Source of the DNA: Candidatus Nanopelagicaceae bacterium
GTDB taxonomy: Bacteria; Actinomycetota; Actinomycetes; Nanopelagicales; Nanopelagicaceae
DNA: 5,638 nucleotides
Direction of reading: 5' to 3'
Assembly (NCBI GenBank): GCA_947490625.1
Contig: CANLHC010000059.1
Coordinates: 1 to 5,638 of the forward strand
In this document: positions 1-5,348 of the stretch, piece after piece
Position numbering within the stretch: the first letter of the stretch is position 1
Layout of the letters: every line of letters begins with the position of its first letter
Position numbers and translations under genes: made by a program
The notes under the pieces: generated by a model
The model's database searches: none
What the model saw: the letters and a program-made list of their open reading frames with translations, nothing else
What the model was told of the DNA's origin: nothing

Positions 1-116
1 AAGATATAACCATTTTCATGTGGCGCGACGATAACGAATCCATCACGGAGAGATTTCGCAGCGAGAGCTACATGCTCTGTGGGATTGAATTCATCAAAGG
101 TAACGTGAGTGGCCAC
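1..116 (-). CDS. Sua5/YrdC/YwlC-like protein, N-terminal fragment (runs off the window)
   Basis: Reading from a GTG at 116 toward base 1 gives 38 codons with no stop before the window edge. The fragment contains AAKSLRDGFVIVAPHENGY (residues 19-37), which resembles the family opening 'aa..L..G.ivvlPTdTvYGL'. Sua5/YrdC enzymes make threonylcarbamoyl-AMP from threonine, bicarbonate and ATP, the first step of t6A37 tRNA modification in the cytoplasm. The call leans on context: a Sua5-type gene directly after prmC is a common actinobacterial arrangement. The start lies 2 bases after the prmC stop and has a good AAGGAG inside the prmC end, so the two are probably co-transcribed and translationally coupled. 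Oddly, the usual PTDT is PHEN here, so this could be a divergent or non-canonical family member. The remaining domain is outside the window, so the call is moderate. Confidence 0.6.
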   Translation of the reverse strand, partial: MATHVTFDEFNPTEHVALAAKSLRDGFVIVAPHENGYI

Positions 117-118
117 AA

Positions 119-976
119 TTACTCCTTGCCCCGAATTGCAGTTGTGTATCGAGGCCGCGCGGTGAGATCTCGATGCGTAATGATATTGAGAAAATTCTTG
201 GCAAGTAAAGCAGCGATCGCATCGCCTTGATCTTCGGTGTGCTCGATGGCAAAGAATCCGCCAGGCTTAAGCAGGCGAGTCGCGGTATCAATAAAGCGCC
301 CAGGAATATCAAGGCCAGTAGGCCCGCCAAATAGTGCGACCGCTGGCTCATGTTCTGCGACATCGCGCGGAAGTACCTGACTATCTGGAACATAGGGCGG
401 ATTTGCGATGACAACATCGCACTTCACGCCCTCGAGCGCATCTACGACATCACTTTCTACGATGCGCACCTGTTCATTAATTCGTGCAACATTTTTCTTC
501 AGCCATTCAATCGCAGCCGGATCTTTCTCCACGGCGATCACTCGCGTCTTCTCATTTTCTGTAGAAATAGCAAGGGCAAGTGCTCCTGATCCAGATCCAA
601 GGTCGACAACACTGACGGTTTCAGTGGCGTTCTCTAGGTGATCTAAAACAGCTTGGACAAGTAACTCTGATTCTGGTCGAGGAACTAATACTCCGGGACC
701 TACTTGTATTTCAAGATAGCGAAAGTAGGAAACGCCCGTTAAATACTGCAGTGGTTGGTGCGCTGCTCTGGCATCGAGAAGTTTCCAGAACGTTTCCTCC
801 AGAATTGTGAGGTCACCAAAATTTGCCAGGCGATCATCAACTATCACTGGGTTATGCAGATCCATGCGAGAGATGCCGAGCGCGTATGCCATCAAATGTT
901 CGGCGTCAGTGGCATCGATTCCTGCGGCGCGGAGTTGTTCTTTACCTGTCCCTAAGAATTCTTTAAAGTCCATCAT
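119..976 (-). CDS. prmC: Peptide chain release factor N5-glutamine methyltransferase PrmC (HemK)
   Basis: PrmC uses S-adenosylmethionine to methylate the GGQ glutamine of class I release factors, which speeds peptide release on the ribosome. The 285-residue protein has the family's two parts. A helical N-terminal substrate-binding domain (about 1-85) ends near the linker VLVPRPESE (96-104). A Rossmann-type methyltransferase domain follows, with SAM motif I VDLGSGSG (124-131), acidic VEKD (149-152) and the signature NPPY (192-195), which holds the target glutamine amide. Length is normal for the family. It starts 7 bases after prfA, the gene of its own substrate, and is followed 2 bases later by the Sua5-like gene, so all three look like one operon. 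Two ATG codons stand in tandem. The only SD-like bases (AAGAG) lie 4 nt before the first and 7 nt before the second, so translation may begin at 973 instead, giving 284 residues. Confidence 0.97.
   Translation of the reverse strand: MMDFKEFLGTGKEQLRAAGIDATDAEHLMAYALGISRMDLHNPVIVDDRLANFGDLTILEETFWKLLDARAAHQPLQYLTGVSYFRYLEIQVGPGVLVPRPESELLVQAVLDHLENATETVSVVDLGSGSGALALAISTENEKTRVIAVEKDPAAIEWLKKNVARINEQVRIVESDVVDALEGVKCDVVIANPPYVPDSQVLPRDVAEHEPAVALFGGPTGLDIPGRFIDTATRLLKPGGFFAIEHTEDQGDAIAALLAKNFLNIITHRDLTARPRYTTAIRGKE
122..127 (-). promoter_or_regulatory. Shine-Dalgarno of the Sua5-like gene, inside the prmC end
   Basis: AAGGAG on the minus strand, 5 bases before the GTG at 116. It lies within the last codons of prmC, which supports both the GTG start and translational coupling. 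Confidence 0.7.
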
Positions 977-983
977 CTAACTC

Positions 984-2066
984 TTAATCAGTTGAAGCTA
1001 ACTTGGCAGCCTTATCTGCATCGAGCAACGCTTGGACAACATCATCTAGCTCACCATTGAGGACTGCATCGAGATTATTTGATTTGTAGTTAACGCGGTG
1101 ATCACTCAGACGATTTTCAGGATAGTTATACGTTCTAATGCGCTCTGATCGATCAACGGTGCGCACTTGGCTCTTGCGTTCGGCCATTGCCGCCGCTTCT
1201 GCCTTCTCCTGCGCATCAGCTAAAAGTCGCGCTCTTAGGATACGGAGTGCAGATTCTTTATTTTGAAGCTGTGATTTTTCATTCTGACATGAAACAACGA
1301 TTCCTGTAGGCACATGTGTGAGTCGAACCGCCGAGTCAGTCGTATTAACTGATTGACCACCAGGGCCAGATGAGCGATACACATCAACGCGCACATCATT
1401 CATATTCAACTCAACATCGACTTCTTCTGCTTCAGGCAGAACAAGTACTCCAGCAGCCGAGGTATGGATTCTTCCTTGGCTTTCAGTTTCTGGAACACGT
1501 TGCACGCGGTGAACTCCGCCTTCAAACTTTAAGCGCGCATACGGTGTAGTCCCGGGTTCAGCACTTCCCTTTGACTTAACAGCCATAGAAATATCTTTAT
1601 ATCCACCGAGATCAGATTCAGTCATATCGATGATTTCAATCTTCCAGCCGCGCTTTTCGGCATAGCGTTGATACATGCGAACTAAATCACCAGCAAAGAG
1701 CGCTGATTCATCCCCGCCTGCACCCGCTTTTACTTCAATGATTACATCGCGATCATCATTGGGATCCCTTGGCAATAAAAGCTCTTCCAGTCTGGTTGCT
1801 GTGCGCTCTACAGTTTCTTCTAGCGCTGGAATTTCAGAAGCGAAATCTGGATCATCGAGCGCCATCTCTTTCGCTGCCTCTAGATCATCGGCAGCAGATT
1901 TCCACTCATTAAATCCGGCGACAACAGGGCCGAGTTGGGCATAGCGACGACCAAGTTGGCGGGCTTTGCCTTGGTCTTCATGAATTGAAGGATCAGCCAT
2001 GAGTTGTTCAAGTTCTTGATACTCGCGAACCATCTCGTGCGCCGATGCAAAACGATCGTTGCTCAT
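984..2066 (-). CDS. prfA: Peptide chain release factor 1 (RF1)
   Basis: RF1 reads UAA and UAG in the ribosomal A site and triggers hydrolysis of peptidyl-tRNA. With the ATG at 2066 the protein is 360 residues, the same length as E. coli RF1. The N-terminal helical domain (about 1-100) is followed by the stop-codon recognition domain with PET at 192-194, the PxT discriminator that marks RF1 rather than RF2 (SPF). The catalytic GGQ is at 236-238 in RSSGPGGQSVNTTDSAVRLTH-type context, and Gln238 is the PrmC target. The frame stays open upstream to an ATG at 2144, but those 26 codons run back into the rpmE terminator. A strong AAAGGAG stands 6 bases before the 2066 ATG, so 2066 is preferred. prmC follows after 7 bases. 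An intrinsic terminator separates prfA from rpmE upstream, so prfA depends on read-through or its own promoter. I see no convincing promoter in the roughly 50 bases available. Confidence 0.98.
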   Translation of the reverse strand: MSNDRFASAHEMVREYQELEQLMADPSIHEDQGKARQLGRRYAQLGPVVAGFNEWKSAADDLEAAKEMALDDPDFASEIPALEETVERTATRLEELLLPRDPNDDRDVIIEVKAGAGGDESALFAGDLVRMYQRYAEKRGWKIEIIDMTESDLGGYKDISMAVKSKGSAEPGTTPYARLKFEGGVHRVQRVPETESQGRIHTSAAGVLVLPEAEEVDVELNMNDVRVDVYRSSGPGGQSVNTTDSAVRLTHVPTGIVVSCQNEKSQLQNKESALRILRARLLADAQEKAEAAAMAERKSQVRTVDRSERIRTYNYPENRLSDHRVNYKSNNLDAVLNGELDDVVQALLDADKAAKLASTD

Positions 2067-2072
2067 CACTGA

Positions 2073-2079
2073 CTCCTTT
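2073..2079 (-). promoter_or_regulatory. Shine-Dalgarno that fixes the prfA start
   Basis: AAAGGAG on the minus strand with a 6-base spacer (TCAGTG) to the ATG at 2066. It decides against the longer in-frame start at 2144. Confidence 0.85.
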
Positions 2080-2117
2080 CTCTCGCTTCTGTCGTAAGGC
2101 ATGGGTTCTGCGGTAAG

Positions 2118-2168
2118 AAATAAAAAGACCGCGCCGCTAGCCACAAGGGCAAGCGAGGCGGTCTCTTT
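2118..2168 (-). terminator. Intrinsic terminator after rpmE
   Basis: On the minus strand the stem pairs GACCGC (2163-2158) with GCGGTC (2132-2127). After one mismatch and a G-U pair it continues with CGCT/AGCG, a T-T mismatch and GCC/GGC around a 5-base loop. A flanking A-run pairs with the start of the T-run. The 3' side continues as TTTTTATTT (2126-2118). It begins 6 bases past the rpmE stop, so it is placed to end rpmE mRNA before prfA. Confidence 0.9.
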
Positions 2169-2174
2169 GAAAAG

Positions 2175-2390
2175 CTAGTTTGCTGTCTTTTTTCCGAAGC
2201 GCTCTTCGAACTTAGCGACTCGTCCACCAGTATCAAGAATGCGCTGCTTACCTGTGTAGAACGGGTGGCAGACTGAACATACTTCGACATAGATTGAACC
2301 GCTGGCAACTGTTGAGCGGGTAACAAACTTTTCACCGCAACCACAAGTTACTTGGGTCTCTTTATATTCTGGATGAATCTCTGGCTTCAT
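2175..2390 (-). CDS. rpmE: 50S ribosomal protein bL31, zinc-binding (C+) form
   Basis: bL31 is a small 50S protein that bridges to the 30S head at the central protuberance. The 71-residue product has the normal family length and carries four cysteines, Cys16 and Cys18 (CGC) and Cys38 and Cys41 (CSVC). This is the zinc-ribbon set of the C+ paralogue, unlike the zinc-free form induced under zinc limitation in many Actinobacteria. The C-terminal HPFYTGKQR (42-50) is a recognisable L31 signature. The ATG at 2390 has AGAGGA 6 bases upstream. An intrinsic terminator follows at once, so rpmE may be made largely as a short monocistronic mRNA. The upstream region can fold into an extensive RNA structure ending just before the Shine-Dalgarno, which suggests control at the leader, in line with the autogenous L31 leaders described in several bacterial groups including Actinobacteria. 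Confidence 0.98.
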   Translation of the reverse strand: MKPEIHPEYKETQVTCGCGEKFVTRSTVASGSIYVEVCSVCHPFYTGKQRILDTGGRVAKFEERFGKKTAN

Positions 2391-2405
2391 AATTTTTCCT
2401 CTTCT

Positions 2406-2633
2406 TCGACTTGGGTCTTTCCTGCTTCAGGTAAGTGAACCAAGTGCTCGATTGATAGGGGTAAAGAGTATCGGCTCTCCCCCGCACCTGAGAAATCGAT
2501 GCCCGCGATATGCGGGCTTATGCGGAGAAGCGCCGATCCGCCCCAAGTCGAGACTGATTTCTTCCGTGAAACGAGTCGATAGCCACCGAGAATCCACTCT
2601 CCCGGCCTTGCTCGATATTTAAGCTATCGTTTC
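2406..2633 (-). ncRNA. Candidate structured 5' leader RNA of rpmE
   Basis: Hand-folding the minus strand gives helices that nearly abut one another. Helix A is CGATAGC 2629-2623 with 2583-2577. Inside it, hairpin B pairs 2605-2599 with 2592-2586 (7 bp, two G-U). Hairpin C pairs 2577-2568 with 2561-2552 (9 bp, one C-C mismatch, loop ACGGAA). P1 is TCGACTTGGG 2551-2542 with 2415-2406, a perfect 10 bp. P1 encloses hairpin D (2541-2537/2526-2522), hairpin E (2517-2512/2506-2501), an arm F (2491-2484/2447-2440 stacked on 2483-2475/2468-2458) and small hairpin G (2431-2428/2424-2421). P1 ends 3 nt before the rpmE Shine-Dalgarno, and no U-tract follows, so a cis-acting leader acting on translation is more likely than a free sRNA. 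Six G-U pairs work only in the minus-strand RNA. I do not recognise a named riboswitch. An L31 autoregulatory leader is the first guess. No promoter was identified. Confidence 0.5.
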
Positions 2634-2711
2634 AAATGCACGGATTGAATGTGTGAGTTTCCAGTGAAAAACGCGCGAAAGGAAGTTGTAGAAAACTATT
2701 CCAACCGTTCA

Positions 2712-2727
2712 TTGCCAGATTAGGCAA
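2712..2727. promoter_or_regulatory. Candidate operator of the TetR-family regulator
   Basis: TTGCC (2712-2716) and GGCAA (2723-2727) form an inverted repeat with a 6-base spacer, 29 bases before the regulator's ATG. A further TTGCC half-site lies at 2741-2745. TetR-family proteins usually bind short palindromes at their own promoters, so autoregulation is plausible, but the arms are only 5 bp and this is inference. Confidence 0.35.
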
Positions 2728-2744
2728 AATCACGCCTTGCTTGC

Positions 2745-2750
2745 CACAAT
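2745..2750 (+). promoter_or_regulatory. Possible -10 element for leaderless transcription of the TetR gene
   Basis: CACAAT matches TATAAT at 4 of 6 positions and would occupy -12 to -7 if transcription began at the A of the ATG at 2757. No Shine-Dalgarno precedes that ATG, and leaderless mRNAs are common in Actinobacteria. No good -35 is visible, so confidence is low. Confidence 0.25.
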
Positions 2751-2756
2751 ATCGCC

Positions 2757-3365
2757 ATGCCGAAGACGACGCATCCAACTAAGACCGCACTCATTGAATG
2801 TGCTGCTGACCTCTTAGATAAATACCGCTTTGATGAAATCACGGTTGAGATGGTCTTAGATCGTTCAAATATCTCTAAAGGATCGCTCTATCATCACTTC
2901 GAAGATATTTATCATCTGCTTGAAGCGGCGATGATTTCTCGCTTTGCTCGTTATGTAGATACAAATATCGCATCTCTTCGCTCACTACTAGAAACTGCAA
3001 CTACCTCTGAAACACTGTATGCAGGTCTCGCTCAAATTTCTGCAGTGACGCAAGGCGAGGGTATGCAGCGTGCACGTCAAGAACGAGCACTCACAATTGG
3101 TAGAGCGATTACAAGTCCTCGCATGTCAGATCTATTGCGCCATGAGCAACAGCGCTTAACAGATGTTCTTGCAGAATTAATCAGCGGTGCGCAGGCTCGC
3201 GGACTCTGCAATCCTGAGATTGAACCGCATGCCCTCGCAGTGTTGATGCAGGCGTGGACCTTGGGCAAGATTGTTGATGACTTGAGTGAGACACCGGTTG
3301 ATAACGATGCCTATATTTCTCTCGTTAATCGAGTAATCAGAGAAGTTTTCGTTCCCCACAAGTAG
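2757..3365 (+). CDS. TetR/AcrR-family transcriptional regulator
   Basis: The 202-residue protein has the usual TetR size. The N-terminal DNA-binding domain spans about residues 8-54: helix 1 TKTALIECAADLL, then FDEITVEMVLDRSNISKGSLYHHFED (25-50), in which the helix-turn-helix ends in the family signature GSLYHHF (42-48). The rest (about 55-202) is an all-helical ligand-binding and dimerisation domain. It is too divergent to predict the ligand by eye. It is the only plus-strand gene here. It ends 8 bases from the convergent stop of the small membrane protein gene and diverges from rpmE. The start is the first Met and directly precedes the HTH domain. No Shine-Dalgarno is present, which hints at leaderless translation. 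Targets could be itself or the neighbouring membrane protein, but nothing shows this directly. Confidence 0.93.
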   Translation: MPKTTHPTKTALIECAADLLDKYRFDEITVEMVLDRSNISKGSLYHHFEDIYHLLEAAMISRFARYVDTNIASLRSLLETATTSETLYAGLAQISAVTQGEGMQRARQERALTIGRAITSPRMSDLLRHEQQRLTDVLAELISGAQARGLCNPEIEPHALAVLMQAWTLGKIVDDLSETPVDNDAYISLVNRVIREVFVPHK

Positions 3366-3373
3366 TTACTAGG

Positions 3374-3673
3374 TTATCTATCGATTCTGCTCTGATGAGC
3401 CTTCATCAGCATGTAATCAAAAATCAGGCGATAGCCAAACATCACCAGCGCAGCGATGGCTCCAATGAAAATACCGCCAAGAAGATAAATAGCTGAAGCT
3501 TGTTGGCCAGCCACCATAATAAATCCAATGAGTGGACCACCAACTAAGTAAATCCAAGCTACAACTGTGCATATGGTTCGGAAAACGCCACCCCAACGAA
3601 TTATTGAATCTGCATACTTCGACACAGCTTGCTTGGCCAATACATTCTCTGCATAGCTAGGTTCTGTACTCAT
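3374..3673 (-). CDS. Small membrane protein of unknown function, two predicted helices
   Basis: I do not recognise the family. The 99-residue product has a polar N-terminus (1-27), a hydrophobic segment at about 30-55 containing GGPLIGFIMVAG, a second at about 60-82 (YLLGGIFIGAIAALVMFGY) and a short basic tail ending KAHQSRIDR. No signal-peptide cleavage site or catalytic motif is visible. A double-spanning inner-membrane protein is the plain reading. It has some resemblance in style to small glycine-rich membrane subunits, but I see no support for a specific assignment. The frame can be extended to a TTG at 3685, but GGAG lies 6 bases before the ATG at 3673, which is preferred. It lies about 110 bases downstream of rho on the same strand and meets the TetR gene tail to tail. 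Confidence 0.78.
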   Translation of the reverse strand: MSTEPSYAENVLAKQAVSKYADSIIRWGGVFRTICTVVAWIYLVGGPLIGFIMVAGQQASAIYLLGGIFIGAIAALVMFGYRLIFDYMLMKAHQSRIDR

Positions 3674-3679
3674 CACAAT

Positions 3680-3683
3680 CTCC
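3680..3683 (-). promoter_or_regulatory. Shine-Dalgarno that fixes the start of the membrane protein gene
   Basis: GGAG with a 6-base spacer (ATTGTG) before the ATG at 3673. It overlaps the alternative TTG at 3685, which is therefore unlikely to be the start. Confidence 0.7.
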
Positions 3684-3711
3684 AATACACAAGACCTCTG
3701 GTGATCTTTAG

Positions 3712-3730
3712 CTCAGTAATTATGACTGAG
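3712..3730. promoter_or_regulatory. Palindrome upstream of the membrane protein gene
   Basis: CTCAGT (3712-3717) and ACTGAG (3725-3730) are a perfect 6-bp inverted repeat around AATTATG. On the minus strand the spacer contains CATAAT, a 5-of-6 match to a -10 box, about 40 bases before the gene start. It could be an operator over a promoter. It could also be a hairpin in the rho 3' trailer, but no U-tract follows on either strand, so it does not look like an intrinsic terminator. Confidence 0.35.
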
Positions 3731-3782
3731 GGCAAGGTGCCTCGACTAGAGCCCATTCAAACCTGACTGATCAAAAGAATAT

Positions 3783-5348
3783 TTATTTTGAGTCGTCAGG
3801 CCCTGATGTTGTCTTCTGGATCTGCATCAAGAATTCAACGTTTGATTTGGTGCCCTTCATCTTCTCGAGGAGAAGCTCAAGTGCTGCTTGTGGTTCTAGA
3901 GCATGAAGTACGCGACGTAACTTCCAGACAATGTTGAGCTCTTCGGTTCCCATGAGAATTTCTTCTTTACGAGTACCAGATGCAACAACGTTGACCGCTG
4001 GGAAGATGCGCTTATCGGCCATACGGCGATCAAGGATGAGCTCCATATTTCCGGTTCCCTTGAACTCTTCGAAGATCACTTCATCCATACGAGAACCAGT
4101 GTCAACGAGGGCGGTTGCCAAGATGGTGAGCGAGCCACCATCTTCAATATTACGAGCAGCACCAAAGAACTTCTTTGGCGGATAGAGAGCCGCAGAGTCA
4201 ACGCCTCCAGAGAGAATTCGACCTGAAGCAGGTGCTGCGATGTTGTATGCGCGACCAAGTCGAGTAATCGAATCAAGAAGTACAACTACATCGTGGCCAA
4301 GTTCTACCAGGCGCTTCGCGCGCTCGATCGCAAGCTCTGCAATTGTGGTGTGATCATCAGCTGGGCGATCGAAGGTGGAAGCAATAACTTCACCTTTAAC
4401 GCTGCGCTGCATATCGGTAACTTCTTCTGGGCGCTCATCGACGAGTACAACCATCAAGTGGCACTCTGGGTTATTTGTTGTGATCGCATTTGCAATTGAT
4501 TGCAAGACCATAGTTTTACCAGCTTTAGGTGGTGAAACAATGAGTCCGCGCTGACCTTTACCAATAGGTGCGATCAGATCAATCACGCGAGTTGTCAGAA
4601 TATTTGGTTCAGTTTCAAGGCGCAGACGCTCCTGCGGATAGAGAGGAACAAGCTTTCCGAATTCAACACGACCACGTGCCTCTTCAGGAGTGACTCCGTT
4701 AATTGTTTCAAGAGTAATTAGCGGGTTGTACTTCTGGCGCTGTTCACCTTCGCGCAATTGGCGAACCTGGCCTGTGACAACATCACCTTTACGAAGACCG
4801 TACTTGCGGACTTGGCTCTGTGAAACATAGACATCGTTTGGTCCTGGTAGGTATCCACCTGTACGAATAAACGAATAGTTATCCATAATGTCGACCAATC
4901 CACCGACTGGGACAAGAACATCATCTTCGCCAATGACAGGTTCGCGTTCTTCACGAGGACCACGATCACGGTTACGGTCACGATTGCGATCGCGTCCACG
5001 GTTACGATCGCGTCCACGGTTGCGATCATTGCGATCACCACGGTCACCGTTATCGCCTGAATTATTGGCGGAATCGTTCTCGCCCTCGTCGTTGTCGTTA
5101 TCAGAATCTTCTTTAGCGTCACGTCCAGCGCTACGTTTTGCATTGCGTGCTTCGCGGCGTGCTTCGCGCTCAGCCTTAGCCTCTTCGCGGTTCTTTGCTT
5201 GTAAATCAGCAATCGCACCAGCGAGCTGGTCTTTCTTCATCTTCGCTGCGCCTTCGATACCGAGTTGTGACGCAACTTCCTTTAACTTAGGAAGGGTCAT
5301 TGATGTGAGCTCAGGGCTGCTTGAACGAACAGGTTCTATTTCAGTCAT
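3783..5348 (-). CDS. rho: Transcription termination factor Rho, actinobacterial form with charged N-terminal insertion
   Basis: Rho is a ring-shaped RNA-dependent ATPase that translocates along mRNA and ends transcription. The 521-residue product is about 100 longer than E. coli Rho (419). A Rho N-terminal SAP-like helix bundle (about 17-52, TLPKLKEVASQLGI) is followed by a Lys/Glu/Arg/Ala coil and a low-complexity stretch of Arg, Asp and Asn (about 74-136). The cold-shock-type primary RNA-binding domain follows (about 140-220; GEDDVLVPVGGLVDIMDNYSF start). The ATPase core has Walker A SPPKAGKT (272-279), DERPEEV (304-310), Walker B VVVLLDS (354-360), the Q-loop region near GGVDSAALYPPKKF (381-394) and GTGNMEL (431-437). 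All key residues look intact. Leu302 matches the E. coli Leu208 position of the bicyclomycin pocket. The start ATG has no strong Shine-Dalgarno (AAAAGATAAAG). Met17 is a possible but no better start. It lies 131 bases downstream of thrB. Confidence 0.98.
   Translation of the reverse strand: MTEIEPVRSSSPELTSMTLPKLKEVASQLGIEGAAKMKKDQLAGAIADLQAKNREEAKAEREARREARNAKRSAGRDAKEDSDNDNDEGENDSANNSGDNGDRGDRNDRNRGRDRNRGRDRNRDRNRDRGPREEREPVIGEDDVLVPVGGLVDIMDNYSFIRTGGYLPGPNDVYVSQSQVRKYGLRKGDVVTGQVRQLREGEQRQKYNPLITLETINGVTPEEARGRVEFGKLVPLYPQERLRLETEPNILTTRVIDLIAPIGKGQRGLIVSPPKAGKTMVLQSIANAITTNNPECHLMVVLVDERPEEVTDMQRSVKGEVIASTFDRPADDHTTIAELAIERAKRLVELGHDVVVLLDSITRLGRAYNIAAPASGRILSGGVDSAALYPPKKFFGAARNIEDGGSLTILATALVDTGSRMDEVIFEEFKGTGNMELILDRRMADKRIFPAVNVVASGTRKEEILMGTEELNIVWKLRRVLHALEPQAALELLLEKMKGTKSNVEFLMQIQKTTSGPDDSK
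4986..5021. repeat. 18-bp tandem repeat inside rho
   Basis: Two adjoining 18-base units (4986-5003 and 5004-5021) match at 17 of 18 positions and encode Arg/Asn/Gly/Asp hexapeptides of the low-complexity insertion. More degenerate copies flank them. The unit length is a multiple of three, so copy changes would keep the reading frame. Confidence 0.8.

Larger units (their letters stand above)
2391..2756. other. Divergent intergenic region between rpmE and the TetR gene
   Basis: These 366 bases separate rpmE (leftward) from the TetR gene (rightward). The rpmE-proximal two thirds hold the structured leader candidate. The remaining part, about 2634-2756, must hold the rpmE promoter and the regulator's promoter. 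I see no clear -35/-10 pair for rpmE. No tRNA gene or convincing protein gene was found here. Confidence 0.7.

Noticed and set aside
94..417. Minus-strand open frame inside prmC
   Set aside because: It is an out-of-frame shadow of the PrmC methyltransferase domain. The leftmost bases are better explained by the Sua5-like frame.
2067..2144. In-frame N-terminal extension of prfA
   Set aside because: It would be translated from within the rpmE terminator, it has no family counterpart, and a strong Shine-Dalgarno sits before the ATG at 2066.
2066..2344. Minus-strand open frame overlapping rpmE in another frame
   Set aside because: It overlaps the certain L31 gene and the terminator and shows no protein-like signal.
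2406..2633. RNase P RNA, tmRNA, SRP RNA, cobalamin, TPP, glycine, c-di-AMP or T-box element
   Set aside because: I looked for conserved core sequences of each from memory and found none. This is not a substitute for a covariance-model search.
2632..2712. 26-codon minus-strand frame (starting MNGWNSFLQL) ending at the edge of the structured leader
   Set aside because: It has no Shine-Dalgarno and no attenuator-like codon run, and frames of this length are expected by chance. It would be worth revisiting only if the rpmE transcript starts upstream of 2712.
3720..3782. Intrinsic terminator directly after rho
   Set aside because: Short GC pairings such as GGC/GCC are present, but no stable stem with a following T-run is visible.
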